This document shows positions 1-13,100 of a DNA stretch of 64,000 bases, one piece after another (within the stretch, counting starts at the first letter, position 1; each line of letters begins with the position of its first letter). The notes below the pieces were generated by a model. The model saw nothing but the letters and a program-made list of their open reading frames with translations, did not search any database and was not told the DNA's origin. Location: NCBI GenBank assembly GCA_037893225.1, contig JAZGUH010000209.1, positions 434,001 through 498,000 of the forward strand, written 5' to 3'. The DNA is from Hippasteria phrygiana. Lineage: Eukaryota; Echinodermata; Asteroidea; Valvatida; Goniasteridae. The translations under genes were made by a program, and so were the position numbers.

Positions 1-176
1 GGAGAATTGAGAATGAATGGTGTTTCAAGCGAGGATTTTTTGAGGATTGAGTATGAATGGTATTTCAGGAAAAAGAGGATTTTAGAGGATTGAGGATGAA
101 TGGTATTTCAAGAAAAAGAGGAATTTGGAGGATTGAGGATGAATGGTATTTCAAGAAAAAGAGGAGTTTAGAGGAT
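1..176. repeat. 43-bp minisatellite, about four units
   Basis: A unit of about 43 bp built around GATGAATGGTATTTCAAG followed by an A/G-rich stretch is repeated in tandem about four times with a few substitutions. It starts at the window edge, so the array may be longer to the left. No coding potential is seen. Confidence 0.8.
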
Positions 177-194
177 TAAGGGTTTAGGGTTAAT

Positions 195-345
195 AGACCT
201 AAGATGTAATAACGTAATGGCTTTGTTTACATGTGCGCTTTCGTATGGGAGCCAGGTCGGGACGCCAGACAATCGTCCCCACCTGCTGGCTCCCATAGGA
301 AAGATCACATGTAAACAAAGCGTGACGTGATTACGCCTTGGGTCT
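195..345. mobile_element. Foldback (hairpin) MITE-like element, 151 bp
   Basis: Two arms of roughly 70 bp are imperfect inverted copies: the left arm contains GTTTACATGTG and ATGGGAGCCAGG, the right arm contains their reverse complements. They meet at a short loop near 270. The whole unit starts with AGACC and ends with GGTCT. This is the structure of a non-autonomous foldback element; no flanking duplication was identified. Confidence 0.6.
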
Positions 346-400
346 ACTGAAACCTTAGTTGCATTCAACAACGTCTTGAAAATGTGTTTTTTTTTACTAT

Positions 401-580
401 TTAACCCCTTGAGCCCTGGTATTATAACGGGGCAACGGTATGCTGGGCAGGCTTGTGCAGCCAAGCGAAACGGACACAACAATGGATTGAAAATGCAGAA
501 AATACAGCTATAGCCAACCCTCTTTTCAAATTTTACCTGTCCAAAGGGCAACACAATTTTTTTCTTTCTTTTGGCCTAAT
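401..580 (+). mobile_element. Fragment of TTAA-flanked MITE family B joined to a family C end
   Basis: Starts with TTAACCCCTTGAG, the family B terminus also seen at 13684 and 47713, and shares its internal stretch (GCAGCCAAGCGAA, CAATGGATTGAAAATGCA). The expected right end is missing. From about 530 the sequence instead matches the terminus of family C (GGGCAACACAA, then a T-rich run and GGCC), so the locus is a chimera of two decayed elements. Confidence 0.55.
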
Positions 581-1028
581 GTGTAATATTTATGGAGAAA
601 TGATGGAAAAAATGAAGCATTGGCAACTGGACATTCAGAGTGGCGCCGCACATAGTGCAGTCAAGGGCACAGCCAAGGGCACCGCCAAGGACACCAGTCT
701 AAATTTCAACGGTCAGACTTTTCCTAACCAAACTGTCGTCCCACCTATGATTTTCAGGCAAACAGCGTATTTTCAAGGGATGGTCCTGCACATGATTACA
801 TTCTACTTTTAAATGATCTTTCCAACCGTACCAATTTTAGGACGAATGGTTTTTGGAGCCCAATTGGTGGGCGCCTCCAAGGCAAAGTGCGCCTTTAACT
901 ACTGTCAACTTTGACCCACAAACGGCCAAAACAAATTTCCACTCCGAAACAAGCTAACGTTTTGTATGGCATACTATATTGTAAATCACCCGAATTATTT
1001 AAATAACCACCGTCTTCTAAGTTTTTAC
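581..1028. other. Intron sequence left of myosin exon 7
   Basis: This 450-bp stretch follows the exon 7 donor on the minus strand. I looked for the next motor-domain exon and found none; no clear repeat is visible either. Confidence 0.5.
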
Positions 1029-1127
1029 CAAGGAGAATTTGGGGTGCACCGGCAAGCAACTGATAAAAAATGTGGAAGTTCCTCTCTCCTTTACGCTGCA
1101 CAACAACGCGGGACTTCTCCAGTAAAT
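1029..1127 (-). CDS. MYO1B: Myosin-I exon 7 (post-switch I segment)
   Basis: Encodes [20 protein letters not shown] and continues to [20 protein letters not shown] and [11 protein letters not shown] are hallmark motor-domain motifs just after switch I. Acceptor is CAG at 1128-1130, donor GTAAAA at 1023-1028; phase 1 in, phase 1 out. The next exon lies off the window or beyond what I can detect. Confidence 0.93.
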
Positions 1128-4100
1128 CTGTGGAAACAATGTCAACAAAATTCGCTTCAAAACAGTTGCAAACACAAGCAAGCAAACAATTACCAACAGG
1201 TTTCTGGAGAGGGTAGTTTATGATGAAGCAACAAATAAAACTGATAATAAATGAATTATAGCATCATGAATATGATATAGAATCCATTCTTGGTTATTTA
1301 ACATTTGCAAACATAAAAAAAAAAATACTGAATTATTACGAAATACCGTACTAGACTAAGTAAATAGCAGTCTCAAGCATCCTGTGAAATCATGGCACCT
1401 GGTGTGCTGCTGTTTTCAAGTAAAGTGGAAATTTATATTGTTTTTTCAATGATTGTCGGCCGACAATCGTTGGAAATAGTCTAGTTCCCTGACCTGATAA
1501 TTCCATGACGTCTATAAATTCTTCTGTTTTGTCTAAAGTAAGGTCAGACTACTAGAACAGATTTTGTTTCTCTGTTTTCCCAGCATCTATGCACACAAAA
1601 CTTCAAACAGGTATTTGTTTATTTCTATAAATTACTAAACACCCAAATCCATTTATTTTTGAAAATTACAGCAAAAGCAAATAGTGTATACCCACATTTA
1701 ACTTTCAAGTGTCCCCCAAAACACTCTGAAATGTGTTGGTTTTTTTTCACCATGAATATAACTTACAATTTGTGATGACTCCACCAATAGGATCACCTTT
1801 GTAGTCAAACTCTATATCCATGTATTTACCCTGTTGGACAAAACAAAATTACGAATTTAACATCATTACCAAATTTGTCATAAAACTAAATATTTTTTTC
1901 GATAAATGCAGATATGGGCTACCAGCCCAAATGTCATACATGTATATTACCAATTGCTTTTTGACATGCTCTTTGTGCATGCAAAATCATATTAAAATTG
2001 TTGGATTTAGCAGGGTTAGGGTTAACCAGCTCTAAGATGACGAATATGCACTTGGGCTCAGTAGACAAGAAAAATGTTTTGTTTCAATAAATGTTTGCAA
2101 AGTAAAATGGTAAATCCAAGAAAAAGGCCCCCTTACAGTCTCACACTTAACACATGTTTTCGCTGATTACTTAATCATACCAAAGACTAATAACATTGAA
2201 ATTCTTGCAGATGCCCAATATTAGCATTAGAAACACTATAATCTTAATTGTTTTAAGAGGGTTATACACTGAATGTCCCACACATAGCACTAACATGTGC
2301 GAATTCTTAGACTTCCTCAAAATTGAAGCTGTCAGCCAACAAGGTACACTGGATCAGTTGCAGTGTTGTAGTCAAGACCATCACAAGACCACACAAGACC
2401 CTGCAAGACCAGCACAATTAAGACCAGCAGTCTTAATCCAAGTCTTGAGCTATTCAAATGAACTGTAACAAAAACATTCCTTTGTCATGGTTTATGCCTG
2501 TTACTTGTGCCTGTTAGAAGCTGGTCTTGTGAATGGTCTTGTGTGGCTGGTCTTGAAATGGTCTGGACTACAACACTGATCAGTTGGAAGAGCATTCATG
2601 TGGTATAAATAAGGAGGTCACCGATTAAAATCCAGGTGCAGTTGATTTTATGTACATGTAGAACACAGCATAATACAATATTTTGAATGGTAACCTATTT
2701 GTGCAAAACTTGCTTCGGCTTAGAAAGCTTGCGTGCTTTAGCTTAATATGGCAGCTTATAGAGGAATGACATGTGTATCTGATCATGATCAAATCACTAC
2801 AGAGGATGCCAAATATTTTTGCAGCAATATTTCCAAATCATGTGTATTTAATTTTAGACCAATTCCCATGTCCCTTCCGAACAAATATGTTTCACCAGAT
2901 ATTATGCGTGCCTGACCCAAAAAAATCAGCTCCACCGCACACAAAATTTCACGGCTATATTTGTACTTCTCTCCAAAGCCGGTAAAGACAGAACAGTGCA
3001 TCTCCTGCAACGACAAACGCTGCGCAACATGCATTCAGAGTAAGAATAGCTGACCCTGGGGTTAATCCAGCCCCGGGCTCACTAATGAGTTGGACATGTT
3101 GAGCGACAGACAGGAATTACTTCTCCTGGGCCTGCTGATCAAAAGGATTTCACTGCAAAAACACTGCGCATCGCTGAGAAAGAAACATTTTTGTCTACAG
3201 TGTCGGTGATTTGATATCATGCTGTGCTGTGCTCACGTTGACAGCAAAGCCAAGTTCAATCATTGCTACATCTACCCTGCATTTACATGTATGCAGTAAG
3301 ATACCCCAAGTTCATGTATTACTGCATTCAATAAAACTGATTTGAATGCTGGTTCAACACAGATTATCCCGATATGCAACACTTACGAATCTCGAGGAGT
3401 TATCGTTTCTGTTTGTTTTTGCATTGCCGAAAGCTGCGAACACAAACAAACGAAAATAAATTAATTGCCGAGTCTTGTTATGGTTGTGCCCATCAAAAAA
3501 AAAAAAATTAATGCATTCTTGGAGTTCGCAATAAGCAGGCAACCAGTACATGTACTTCTCTGACGATTTTCTTTTAAAGATCCTCTGTTCACAACCACGC
3601 CTTTCCCATGGTTTCTTTTTGTTCTTGTTTTGTTATTTTCAAGGGGTAAACAGTCATGTTTTTAAAAACTGACTTTAACAACGGAATACAATTTAGTAAT
3701 GTCAATCACGTGGGAAATTTTGAGTAACTTTTCAAGGTCACTGTGGTAACAAATTTCAAAAACTCACGAGACAGCATCTTTTAGCGCAGTCAACCAATCA
3801 AGGAAAGCCATACAAAAAAAAATTACTAAGTTTGAAAGTAAGGTATACACTGATTGCATTAACACTTTAACAGACAACATTTCAGACGAATTCTGTTAAT
3901 TAGATGGTCTCTGCAGCTGTCAATACATTGCAAGCCATAGTTATCCAATCACTAAAGCCATTACTCTTTGTCATATACCAGGATTGAATTAAAGCTGCCA
4001 TTTGATTGGACGAGACTCCTTTTTTTGGGTGGTTACCTTCTAGTACTGGGTTGCTCTGCAGTAATTGTTCTTTAACTAAATCCACGTCTTTGCCTTTACC

Positions 4101-7100
4101 ACACACGGCTGCTACATACTGCATTACTACTTTGCTGGCCTCTGTAAATGAATCAGAACAAGAACAAAGTATGAGGACAAAATAAATTCAACCAAAATAA
4201 TTCAAATAGTATTCTGCAATTTATTCATGCACATGCACACACAAAAAAATCTCCTCTGGTAAAGCGAGGAGTGACGGAGAAGACAGAGCAGCAAACTGAC
4301 TGATGACAAAACCTGGAGAGGAAAGCAGCTCTTCATTCTGACCAGTAAACGATGTCGTCTGCACGCATATCAACACGCTAAATCTAAACTCACAATTTGC
4401 CAATTAAAGATAAGTCTTCAACAAATTTGATTTCTTCTTTGAATATATTTTCAAATTGTATATCTTACATTAAGCCTAACGTCCTAGGCATTACTTTGGT
4501 ATAAAGGACTGAGTACTACAGAATACTACTTACATTGTAGTATTTTGTAGCACTGAGTCTCTCTGTTACTGATGAATGGGTGTGTAATGACAGCAGTCTA
4601 GATACTGGCAAAACTACAAAATACTACTTCTACAGTGTATGTAATACAGTTAAGTTATTGGGTAAATTATATTTTTGTCAATGAATTGGATGGCGAAGAT
4701 TTTAAAAATGTATCATCTTTGAAAACCAGTCATTCATACTGTGTTTCCGCCTTAGGTGATAAACATTTTTCCTCTAAACTAAGCAACCTTCTACATATTA
4801 CTACGTACACTATTTGGGGTGAAGTACCAAATACTAAAAATTACTACAGGCATTGCACACAAGTAGGTGAGAGTACTGCATACTACATTTTACTACGAGT
4901 AGTATTTTGTAGCTTTAGATGATGTTAGGGTTAATGAACAATTATATTCTTGTTTCTAGTTCTATGTAAGTTTGCAAGAGTCTGAAAAAAAAAACTTTTT
5001 TATTTTTGATTGTTTCCACACGCCTTTTACACACAAAAAGATCTACCCAGCGAGGACTGAATTATTGTTGAGCTGCAAATAATTTGATAGTTGTAAAGTA
5101 ATTATTCAAACACTATATGTGGGCAGATTTTTTTTTTCATTCAAGAAGTGAACAATTAGCAATTATCAAAATAGCAATTAAAAAAAGAAATCACAAAGAG
5201 CATGGATAGTATACAAAGAAATATTAGGGCACAAATATTTTCTTGTGCAAAATTATGACAAAGTTATTCCCGACAGAGTTTATGATCACTTTATCATTTG
5301 TAAAAATGTGCCTACTTCTACTTAAACTTTCACCCAACAAATTATTACAGTCGACTCTCGATAATAAGAGCTCGGTTAACACGAGAACTCGGTCAGGACA
5401 AGAATTTTCGTTGGTTCCGACCGAATTGTGCACATTCCTATGGAAGAAAATTTCATTAATACGAGCTCTGGTTATGCGAGAACTCGACTACATGTATTGT
5501 CATCTATTTTCCACGAACATTTTGGAAAACTTGTCAATCAGCGAATCCATTTAATTTGAAAAGTTATTGTAAATCTGCAGTGCGGTTTTCACTCCGCGTA
5601 CACATCACCTGTTTGTCTCTCATGCCGCTATGATAATGGCGAAGTCATAATGCTCGAAAATCCTGCACTGCGGTTTTCACTCCACGTAGACATTGGCTGT
5701 TTGTGTCTCGAATGAGCCGCTAGAGGGGCTATTAAAAGATGGACAATGGGCGTCTGCGGTTCCCGCAGAGAGGTTTGTTTATGGCAGCTTTCATGCAGCC
5801 AGAACGCCGAAACTTAAAGAATTGTGTAAACTATCCCCGAAGTGTGAAAAAAGTACACTTGCTTTCATTCCCCTTCCAGCCAGCCGGAAAAAAAATAACC
5901 CAACCATGCCAAGGCAATCATTAAAAGCAGAATGTTTGGCGCCCTCTTTTGTTCAGTAATATCAATCCCGTTTGTAACTCAAAATATTTAATTTACCCCC
6001 ATGATTATAAATTAATTTTAGAGCTTATTAATTCCCGACAGTCGCACCCCAACATTTCGACAAATTTTACCGTAAAAACTAGTCATTCATGAAGACCCCC
6101 CCCCCCCCCCAAAATCGAGAAACGCCCTCCGTTGTCCACAAACAAATGCACTGGTTTCCTCCTTATACACAATAAAGGGGAAAACCTGCAGCCCGGATAG
6201 GACGAGAGCCCAGGTAATACGAGATATTTGCGTAAGTCCGGAGGACCTCGTATTAACGAGAGTCGACTGTATTCACAAAAAGTTGCTAGTTCTGTCACAC
6301 AATGGCAAATAACCCTTGTTATTTTAAAAGTCAGTCCCTACAGCATCCCTGAAAATATAATCACAAAAACACTTTGTCACAGGTGCATGTACATGTATCT
6401 CCGAGTCGGAAGTGAGCCGCATGCTTACCGGTCTTTCCAGCACCACTTTCCCCTGATATGATCACACACTGGTCCCTGTTTTTATCTCGCATGTCGCGAT
6501 AGGCATCGTCAGCTATTGCATATCTGTTGGGAAAGGCCAAAGAGAAACAGGAAGGAACTTGATAATCTAAACACACACACACACACACACACAGTCATGT
6601 AAACGGGTGCAATCATGGACCTCCCATTGTTCCTCTTTTGTTTATACTCTTAACTTTTTCGGAAGGCCTCCCATTGGTTTTGTACACGATTTTCAATCGT
6701 GGACGTTAGATCAAACGTGGACCCCTTTGTCTACGCCCAAATTCTTTTGTCCTAGGTCCACGATTGCCGGCATATACAAACTCACACACACACACACACA
6801 AAATATCATCAAATCTGAGGGGAATAAAAGTTTGATCACCCAGACTGGAGGAGTCAGTAATGATTAGGGAAGGGGTGTATAATGACTGCCGAAGGGCGTG
6901 GCTAGTGTTGACTGACCAAGTACTGCACTGGGGCTGTCCCGAATATACCGAATATTCGATTGTTAACCGAATATTCAAATACCTTTTTGCCGGTTTGAAT
7001 ATTCGAAAAAATATTTGCACTTACACATACAACTCTGATGCTATTTTAATAGAAAAATTACGGCGCTTAGCAGTGTCAAAGGCGACATTTGTATCGACAG

Positions 7101-10100
7101 TAACTTTTGGTGGACGGAGGTTTATTGTTCCCGTCCATAAAACCCTGGACAAATCATTACTGCAAAAATGCATCCTGGAGTTTTCTTGTTATCAGAACAT
7201 TAAAAATACTCGTAATGATCTTGATACAACAGGTGCATGCAAAGAAACTGTCGATCGGGTGGTCCATGATATCGATCGCCGCATGTAAAACATTTGTACC
7301 CAATCATTTTATCTACAAGGTCTTGATATTACTTTTTGACAGGGTTGTTTGATTTAAATCACTCGATTTAAATCACTCGATTTAAATCATTGATTTAAAT
7401 CATGATTTAAATCAATTGAACAAAATCAAAAAATCGCTAATAAAAATCAAGTTCTTATTTTTATTTCTGCTATTTTTCAATGTAAAAACAATGTCTGTTA
7501 TTCAAACTTGACTTTCATTAACTTTAAATCGCTTATACTCACTCTAAAGGGATGTAAAAGGCCAGTTCCCTGAAACATTGTACTACATTTATCTTGTGGA
7601 CAATGCATATGATTCTGAAGTAATGTACTACCTACATGTATTGTACAGTATTCATCTCTTAGTACAAATGTACATAGATTAAACTCAATGCATGTAATGC
7701 GCCTATCAATTGATTCCCCCACCCCCGACCCCCCCTTGGATGAGAAATGAGCAGGGTGATGCTGTAACAGAGATTTTAAGACAAATGTATTCTAGAAAAG
7801 AATATGATATTTAGAAAGGGATTTCAGTACTGATTTCATAAACAATTGTGTGTGGTTATACATTTGTACTCGACTTTCAATGATGGTCATTTAAATTGAC
7901 TTATTTAAAACAAATGTTTTATTGCAAATGGTACAATAGTACAAACAAATCAAAAAATTCGATTTAAATTTTAAAAATCCGATTTAAATTTTTAAAAATC
8001 AGATGTTTTTGATTAAAAAAATAAAATCATGATTTTTATTAACCCTGGTTTTTGCCATCAACTCACATGTGTGGAGGCAGTTCATACAGATTCATGCCCC
8101 TGTACTCCTGGATCTTATCTAGTGTGTACAACGGTAGCTTCTTGTAGGGGTTGACTGAGATCACTACACTCCCAATGTAAGTCTGTCATTAAAACAAGGA
8201 AAGACATTTATTATAATTCTATACTATTCTATATATTCTAGAACAGCAAAAGAAGCACAAAAACAATATGAGATTTCTTTTTGAAAAAAAAAATTATAGC
8301 TTCTGTATACAATCACAGGACTCACATTGTGCCTCAAGCATTAGGCCTACAGTTTTAATGTCTTTGAAGGTGTAACAATTCAAAATATTACAGAACAAGT
8401 ATATATTTGTTTGAAATAGATCCTAACTTTGTTTATGTTACGTTACAATACATGTACACGTAACATGTTTTGGTGATTCGTTTGCAAAACAAGCAATATT
8501 GCCAGACATGGTCAATATGATATAATTAAATTACAAACATTGTTCATCATAAAATTAATTTGCATACTGCATGTAAATACATGTATAAGGTACATGTACA
8601 TGGTAAAGAACCACACAAACTCACAAATGGGAAACAATTTCACATGGTGTTACCGCAAACCTTTACAATGTACCTAATTGCTATCTTTCATGCAAACATT
8701 CAAATCTTACATGAATAAATACCCTTCATGTATTTAAGATAGAAGCGTACATGTACATATATACATGTATGTACAATGTATGTACTTTTCAAAATGGCAT
8801 GATCATTAAAAAACAAAAAAAAAGGAAACAGAGAAAGAAGATGTATGAGGAATAGAGAAAGGAGACAATATGATGTACCCCAAATGGAATAGCTAAACAG
8901 TTATTTTTCAGTACAGGATTATAAAAATAAGGAAATAAATGCACCTTTTTGACACACAAGAAAGGCTTCATGTTTTCATGTATATATAAGTAATTCTCTA
9001 GAAGGAATTATCTCAGGAAGATATACATGTAAATAGAGATTTGTGTAAAATATAAATTGACCCATATCAATCCTTACAGCATGCAAGATGCATTTATTAT
9101 TTTAACTAATGTTTGGGTGTGTCCGAGTAAAGTACAATCCGTTAGACAGATGTGCCGTGAATGCAATTCACATACATTGATTTCTACCAAGTACATGTAT
9201 ATGTACATTGTGTACGTGCGCTCAAAACCCAGGCTGAGTGCTAATGACTAAAAATAAATCACATAACCATTTCTTTCCAAATCTGACATCTGGACATGCT
9301 GGAGGCTTATGATTAAACTGTTTTAAGTCCCCATGGATTAACCACTGGGCTGAAATACTAGCCATGTGATATCCAAGTTTTCCACACTGATAAAATTTCC
9401 TTTTCTTTTCAAAGCATTTGGCAACTTATGCCCATGTTTTCTTCACAGTTATTAATCACTGGTTTCAAAGAAATTTACAGGAAATACATGTAAACTATAC
9501 AATATTTAGAATCACAAGTGTGTACTACATGTACATGTACATGTACATGTACATGTATTGGTACATCATAACATGTACATTTGAAGTGTCCTCAACCTCA
9601 TGTTTCCAACGCTCATGTGAAACGGGCTTAAGGCTTGGGGTAGTTAGGGTTAATATGCATAAAGTGTGCAGTATTATAGACAACCATGACAACGTACGAA
9701 GCATATACATGTACATGTAGTTGCGGGCATAGCACAGAACTACAAACAGACCCGACTATTTTATGTATACATAATATATTAATGGGATGAAGCCGCAGCT
9801 TCGTCAAAAAATAACCCAGTACAAATCTGCAAAGAAATGCGCAATAAAATGTGTGACATCGCAAATATCCACGCAAACAAAATCTGCAAAGAAATGTGCG
9901 CACGATAAAATGTGTGACATCCCAAATATCTGCCCAGAAATCTGCGATAAAATGTATGATAAAATGTGCAACATCGCAAAAATCTGTGCAGAAATGTGCA
10001 ATGTGTGATGTCCCTTCATGCAGGGCCACGATAATTTTTTTTTTAAAGCAAAAAGCAAAAACTTGTTTTTGCAAATTGAAATGATTGACAGTCGCCATCC

Positions 10101-13100
10101 GGTACTCTACATGTAGAGACTGGCAATGTCGGTACTATAACTTTGATAAATTATGATTGATTGAATCAGTACCCTAATTGATTTTGGGATCGTATCGTGT
10201 AAGTGCGTACACGTGACTGTATGATCTTCATCTCTCAACGAGGATCTAATGGAGCTTGTTTGTAACTGCCGGGCTGTTTTGTTAATGCACACGTGAAATA
10301 GAATCTGGGGGTGAAATCGGTAATCTCATTATCACGTCAACTTGGGTTCATTCCAACACAAATTTGGAATACATTTGTAAATTAATCTTTTACATATAAC
10401 ATACGTGTACATGTACATGTACACAACATTAGTTGAGTGGACTGTCAGTTTAAATTCTCCTTGTGTACACTGTACATGTACATTTTATGTGTAAAACTTA
10501 TTTTGTGAAAATGAAGCATGAAAGATATATTTACACGTATACGATTTGAAGGTTTGCATGGTGACAGTAGCAATACACACCAGGGATCAAAATATCCACT
10601 GGACCACTAGACCGAGTCCAGTGATTTGAGCGTTGGTCTATAGTAAACGCTTGACCGAACTAGTCCGGTGGTCTAGTGATTTTTTTCATGAACTGCGTGA
10701 AATGCTATCACTAAAGTCCATCTTTTTTCCATTTCTACATGTAAATCTGGTGAACTGAAAAAGCCCCATAATTTCTGGAATGACCATATCAGTTTTGAGG
10801 TAGGGAGTTTCAATAAAAACAGCATTTATAACACCTCCCCAACAAGGTCGGTATATTTTATTAAAGGGAAAAAATTGAAACACCACACTTATTCAAAACA
10901 CTGCGTGTTATTGGTCTTGTGGAATACATGTACCTTCCGGTCTAGTAACATTTTTGTGCTACTAGCTCAGCTGTCTTGTAGATTTTTACCTGAAATTCGA
11001 CCCCTGTACACGTATAGGCCTACATGTACACTGTACATGTATGTATTTCGGGTACACAAATTTGTAACAGATATTTCAGCAACTTTATTCCAAAATTTTT
11101 ACCAGTCTCGTAAAAGATTTGTGGTTTTTAACCCTAACCCCTTGGGTAACTTTACTAGAAAGTATCCTGAATCCGCCAAATCCCACCTACATGTATTTTG
11201 TCATGCACAAAAAGTTGGTTTTGGTGACTGCTCAATATGGAGGTATCCAGTGAATCCATCAAAATCCTGCAGTAACGCTAGGCTTACAATCCTCAATCCA
11301 TCAAAATCCCCCAGGTTTCAATATGGAGGTATCCTGAATCCGCTGAAATCTTCCAAAACAGGGGAAGGATTTTGATGGATTTACGTGCGTTTGGGTTAAG
11401 TTTTTTTGTTGGTCCCCCCCCCCCCCCCCCCCCCGTTTTTAAAGAAAATTGAACCTTCTGTCCAAGAGATGACTGAACTTGACCAAAAATCCCTGTACAT
11501 TATCTCTGCAAATACATGTATTACATTAGAACAGCAGATTTTTCATCAGATTATTGCCAAACATTTAAAGGGAAACATTGATTTTGAGGAGCCCAGTGTT
11601 CTCCAAAATTGTATGCCGCCCCGCTAAAGTTTTACCGCCCCGCTAAAATTGTCACCGCCCTGCTATTTTTTTTTATTGGATTTTCCCCCATTCTTCACCG
11701 TCTATCTAAGTACGAAGAAGTTTACCGCACTCTGTGGAATGAACATGAAGAGTTTGCCAGCATTAACATTCAGCAGTATTGCAGTAGCGTTTATAGTATT
11801 CGAACAGATCTAGACGCAACATACGCAACATATTATGCATTCACATCATAAAACTATACACGTAATATTATTCTGGACTGGTTGCAATCTCCCTGGTAAT
11901 ATCATTTTCACTTTGTCGCGTTGAGAACTAGTTTACCTAAATTACAATGTTCCGTAACACTTGAGGGCATCTTTTTCTCTCGGAAAATACCTTATCCACG
12001 CGCGCTGTGCCCACGTGCATGTTTAGCTCACCGGCCGGCTTAACTCTGAACCCCTAGTCTTGGTTCCAAGACGTCCTTAGCGCGGTGTGACGTACAGCGC
12101 GCAAGGCAGTGCCCTCTAGCTACACACACACACGCCAAGGCCAAATTGGTCTTAGCGATTTGGCCGTGGCGTGTGTGTGTAGCGAGAGGGCGCTGTCGGC
12201 CGGCCGTGCACGCTATACATCGCACCGCTAAGGACGTCTTGGAACCAAGACTACTGAACCCCCCGCTCAGTGACAAGTTCCACTCAGTAAAAAAAAATTG
12301 CCCCCGAAAAAAATCAACTTTTGATGACCAAACGCCCTCCCCCTAAAAATCTTGCCTTCATTTCAAGTTGTAAACACGAGCAAATTTGATTCAAAGAGTG
12401 GCCAGGAAATGCCTTAGATTGCACCACAGAGCATCTAGAATCCAAAATGTCCTCGCATTGTCTGCCGCCCTGCTAAAATTTAAGGCCGTGGAGAACACTG
12501 GGAGCCCAATTGGACTACAAAAACAATCCTAAATTTCCTACATGTATGGTTGGAAATATTATTAAAAAGCAGAATCATGTACAGGAGAATCCCTTGAAAA
12601 TGTGACGTTGTTTGAAAAATTATGGACGAAAATACATTCAGGGACAAAAGTTTTCTTCCGAAAAGTCCGACCATTGGAAACCAGATAGTAGTTTTTCGTA
12701 GTTTTTTCCCATAGTTTTCATGAATAATTTTCATACGAACGGCGCATATTCGAGGATGATCAGGAAATAATAATAATAATAATAATTCTAAAATCAAGAT
12801 AATCTATCAATCAATTGATGACCAAGAAATTGACAGAATACCTGCAGGGATACAAAAACATAGATAACTGAGCAGACAGACATTAGACAAGGAAGAGAAG
12901 ACTGTCAAAATTAGAAACAAGAAAATACGACAACCAAAAAGGAATTTCACATTATCCCTATAAAAATCAAGAAAAAACCACATGTTGACACCCCTGGACA
13001 GAACAGAAAACATCAACCCCCTCCCTAGCCCGACCAAAATGCCACACCCAATCCCTCTGATGGTGAAATAACCAACACGTGGTGTGTAAAAAAACAGCCT

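Noticed and set aside
7498..7722. 74-codon minus-strand frame near the GATTTAAATC element
   Set aside because: Inside the hAT-like element 7340-8047; no transposase motif.
9628..10098. 156-codon open frame on the minus strand and overlapping plus-strand frames
   Set aside because: They arise from the 57-bp minisatellite; all frames stay open because the unit lacks stops.
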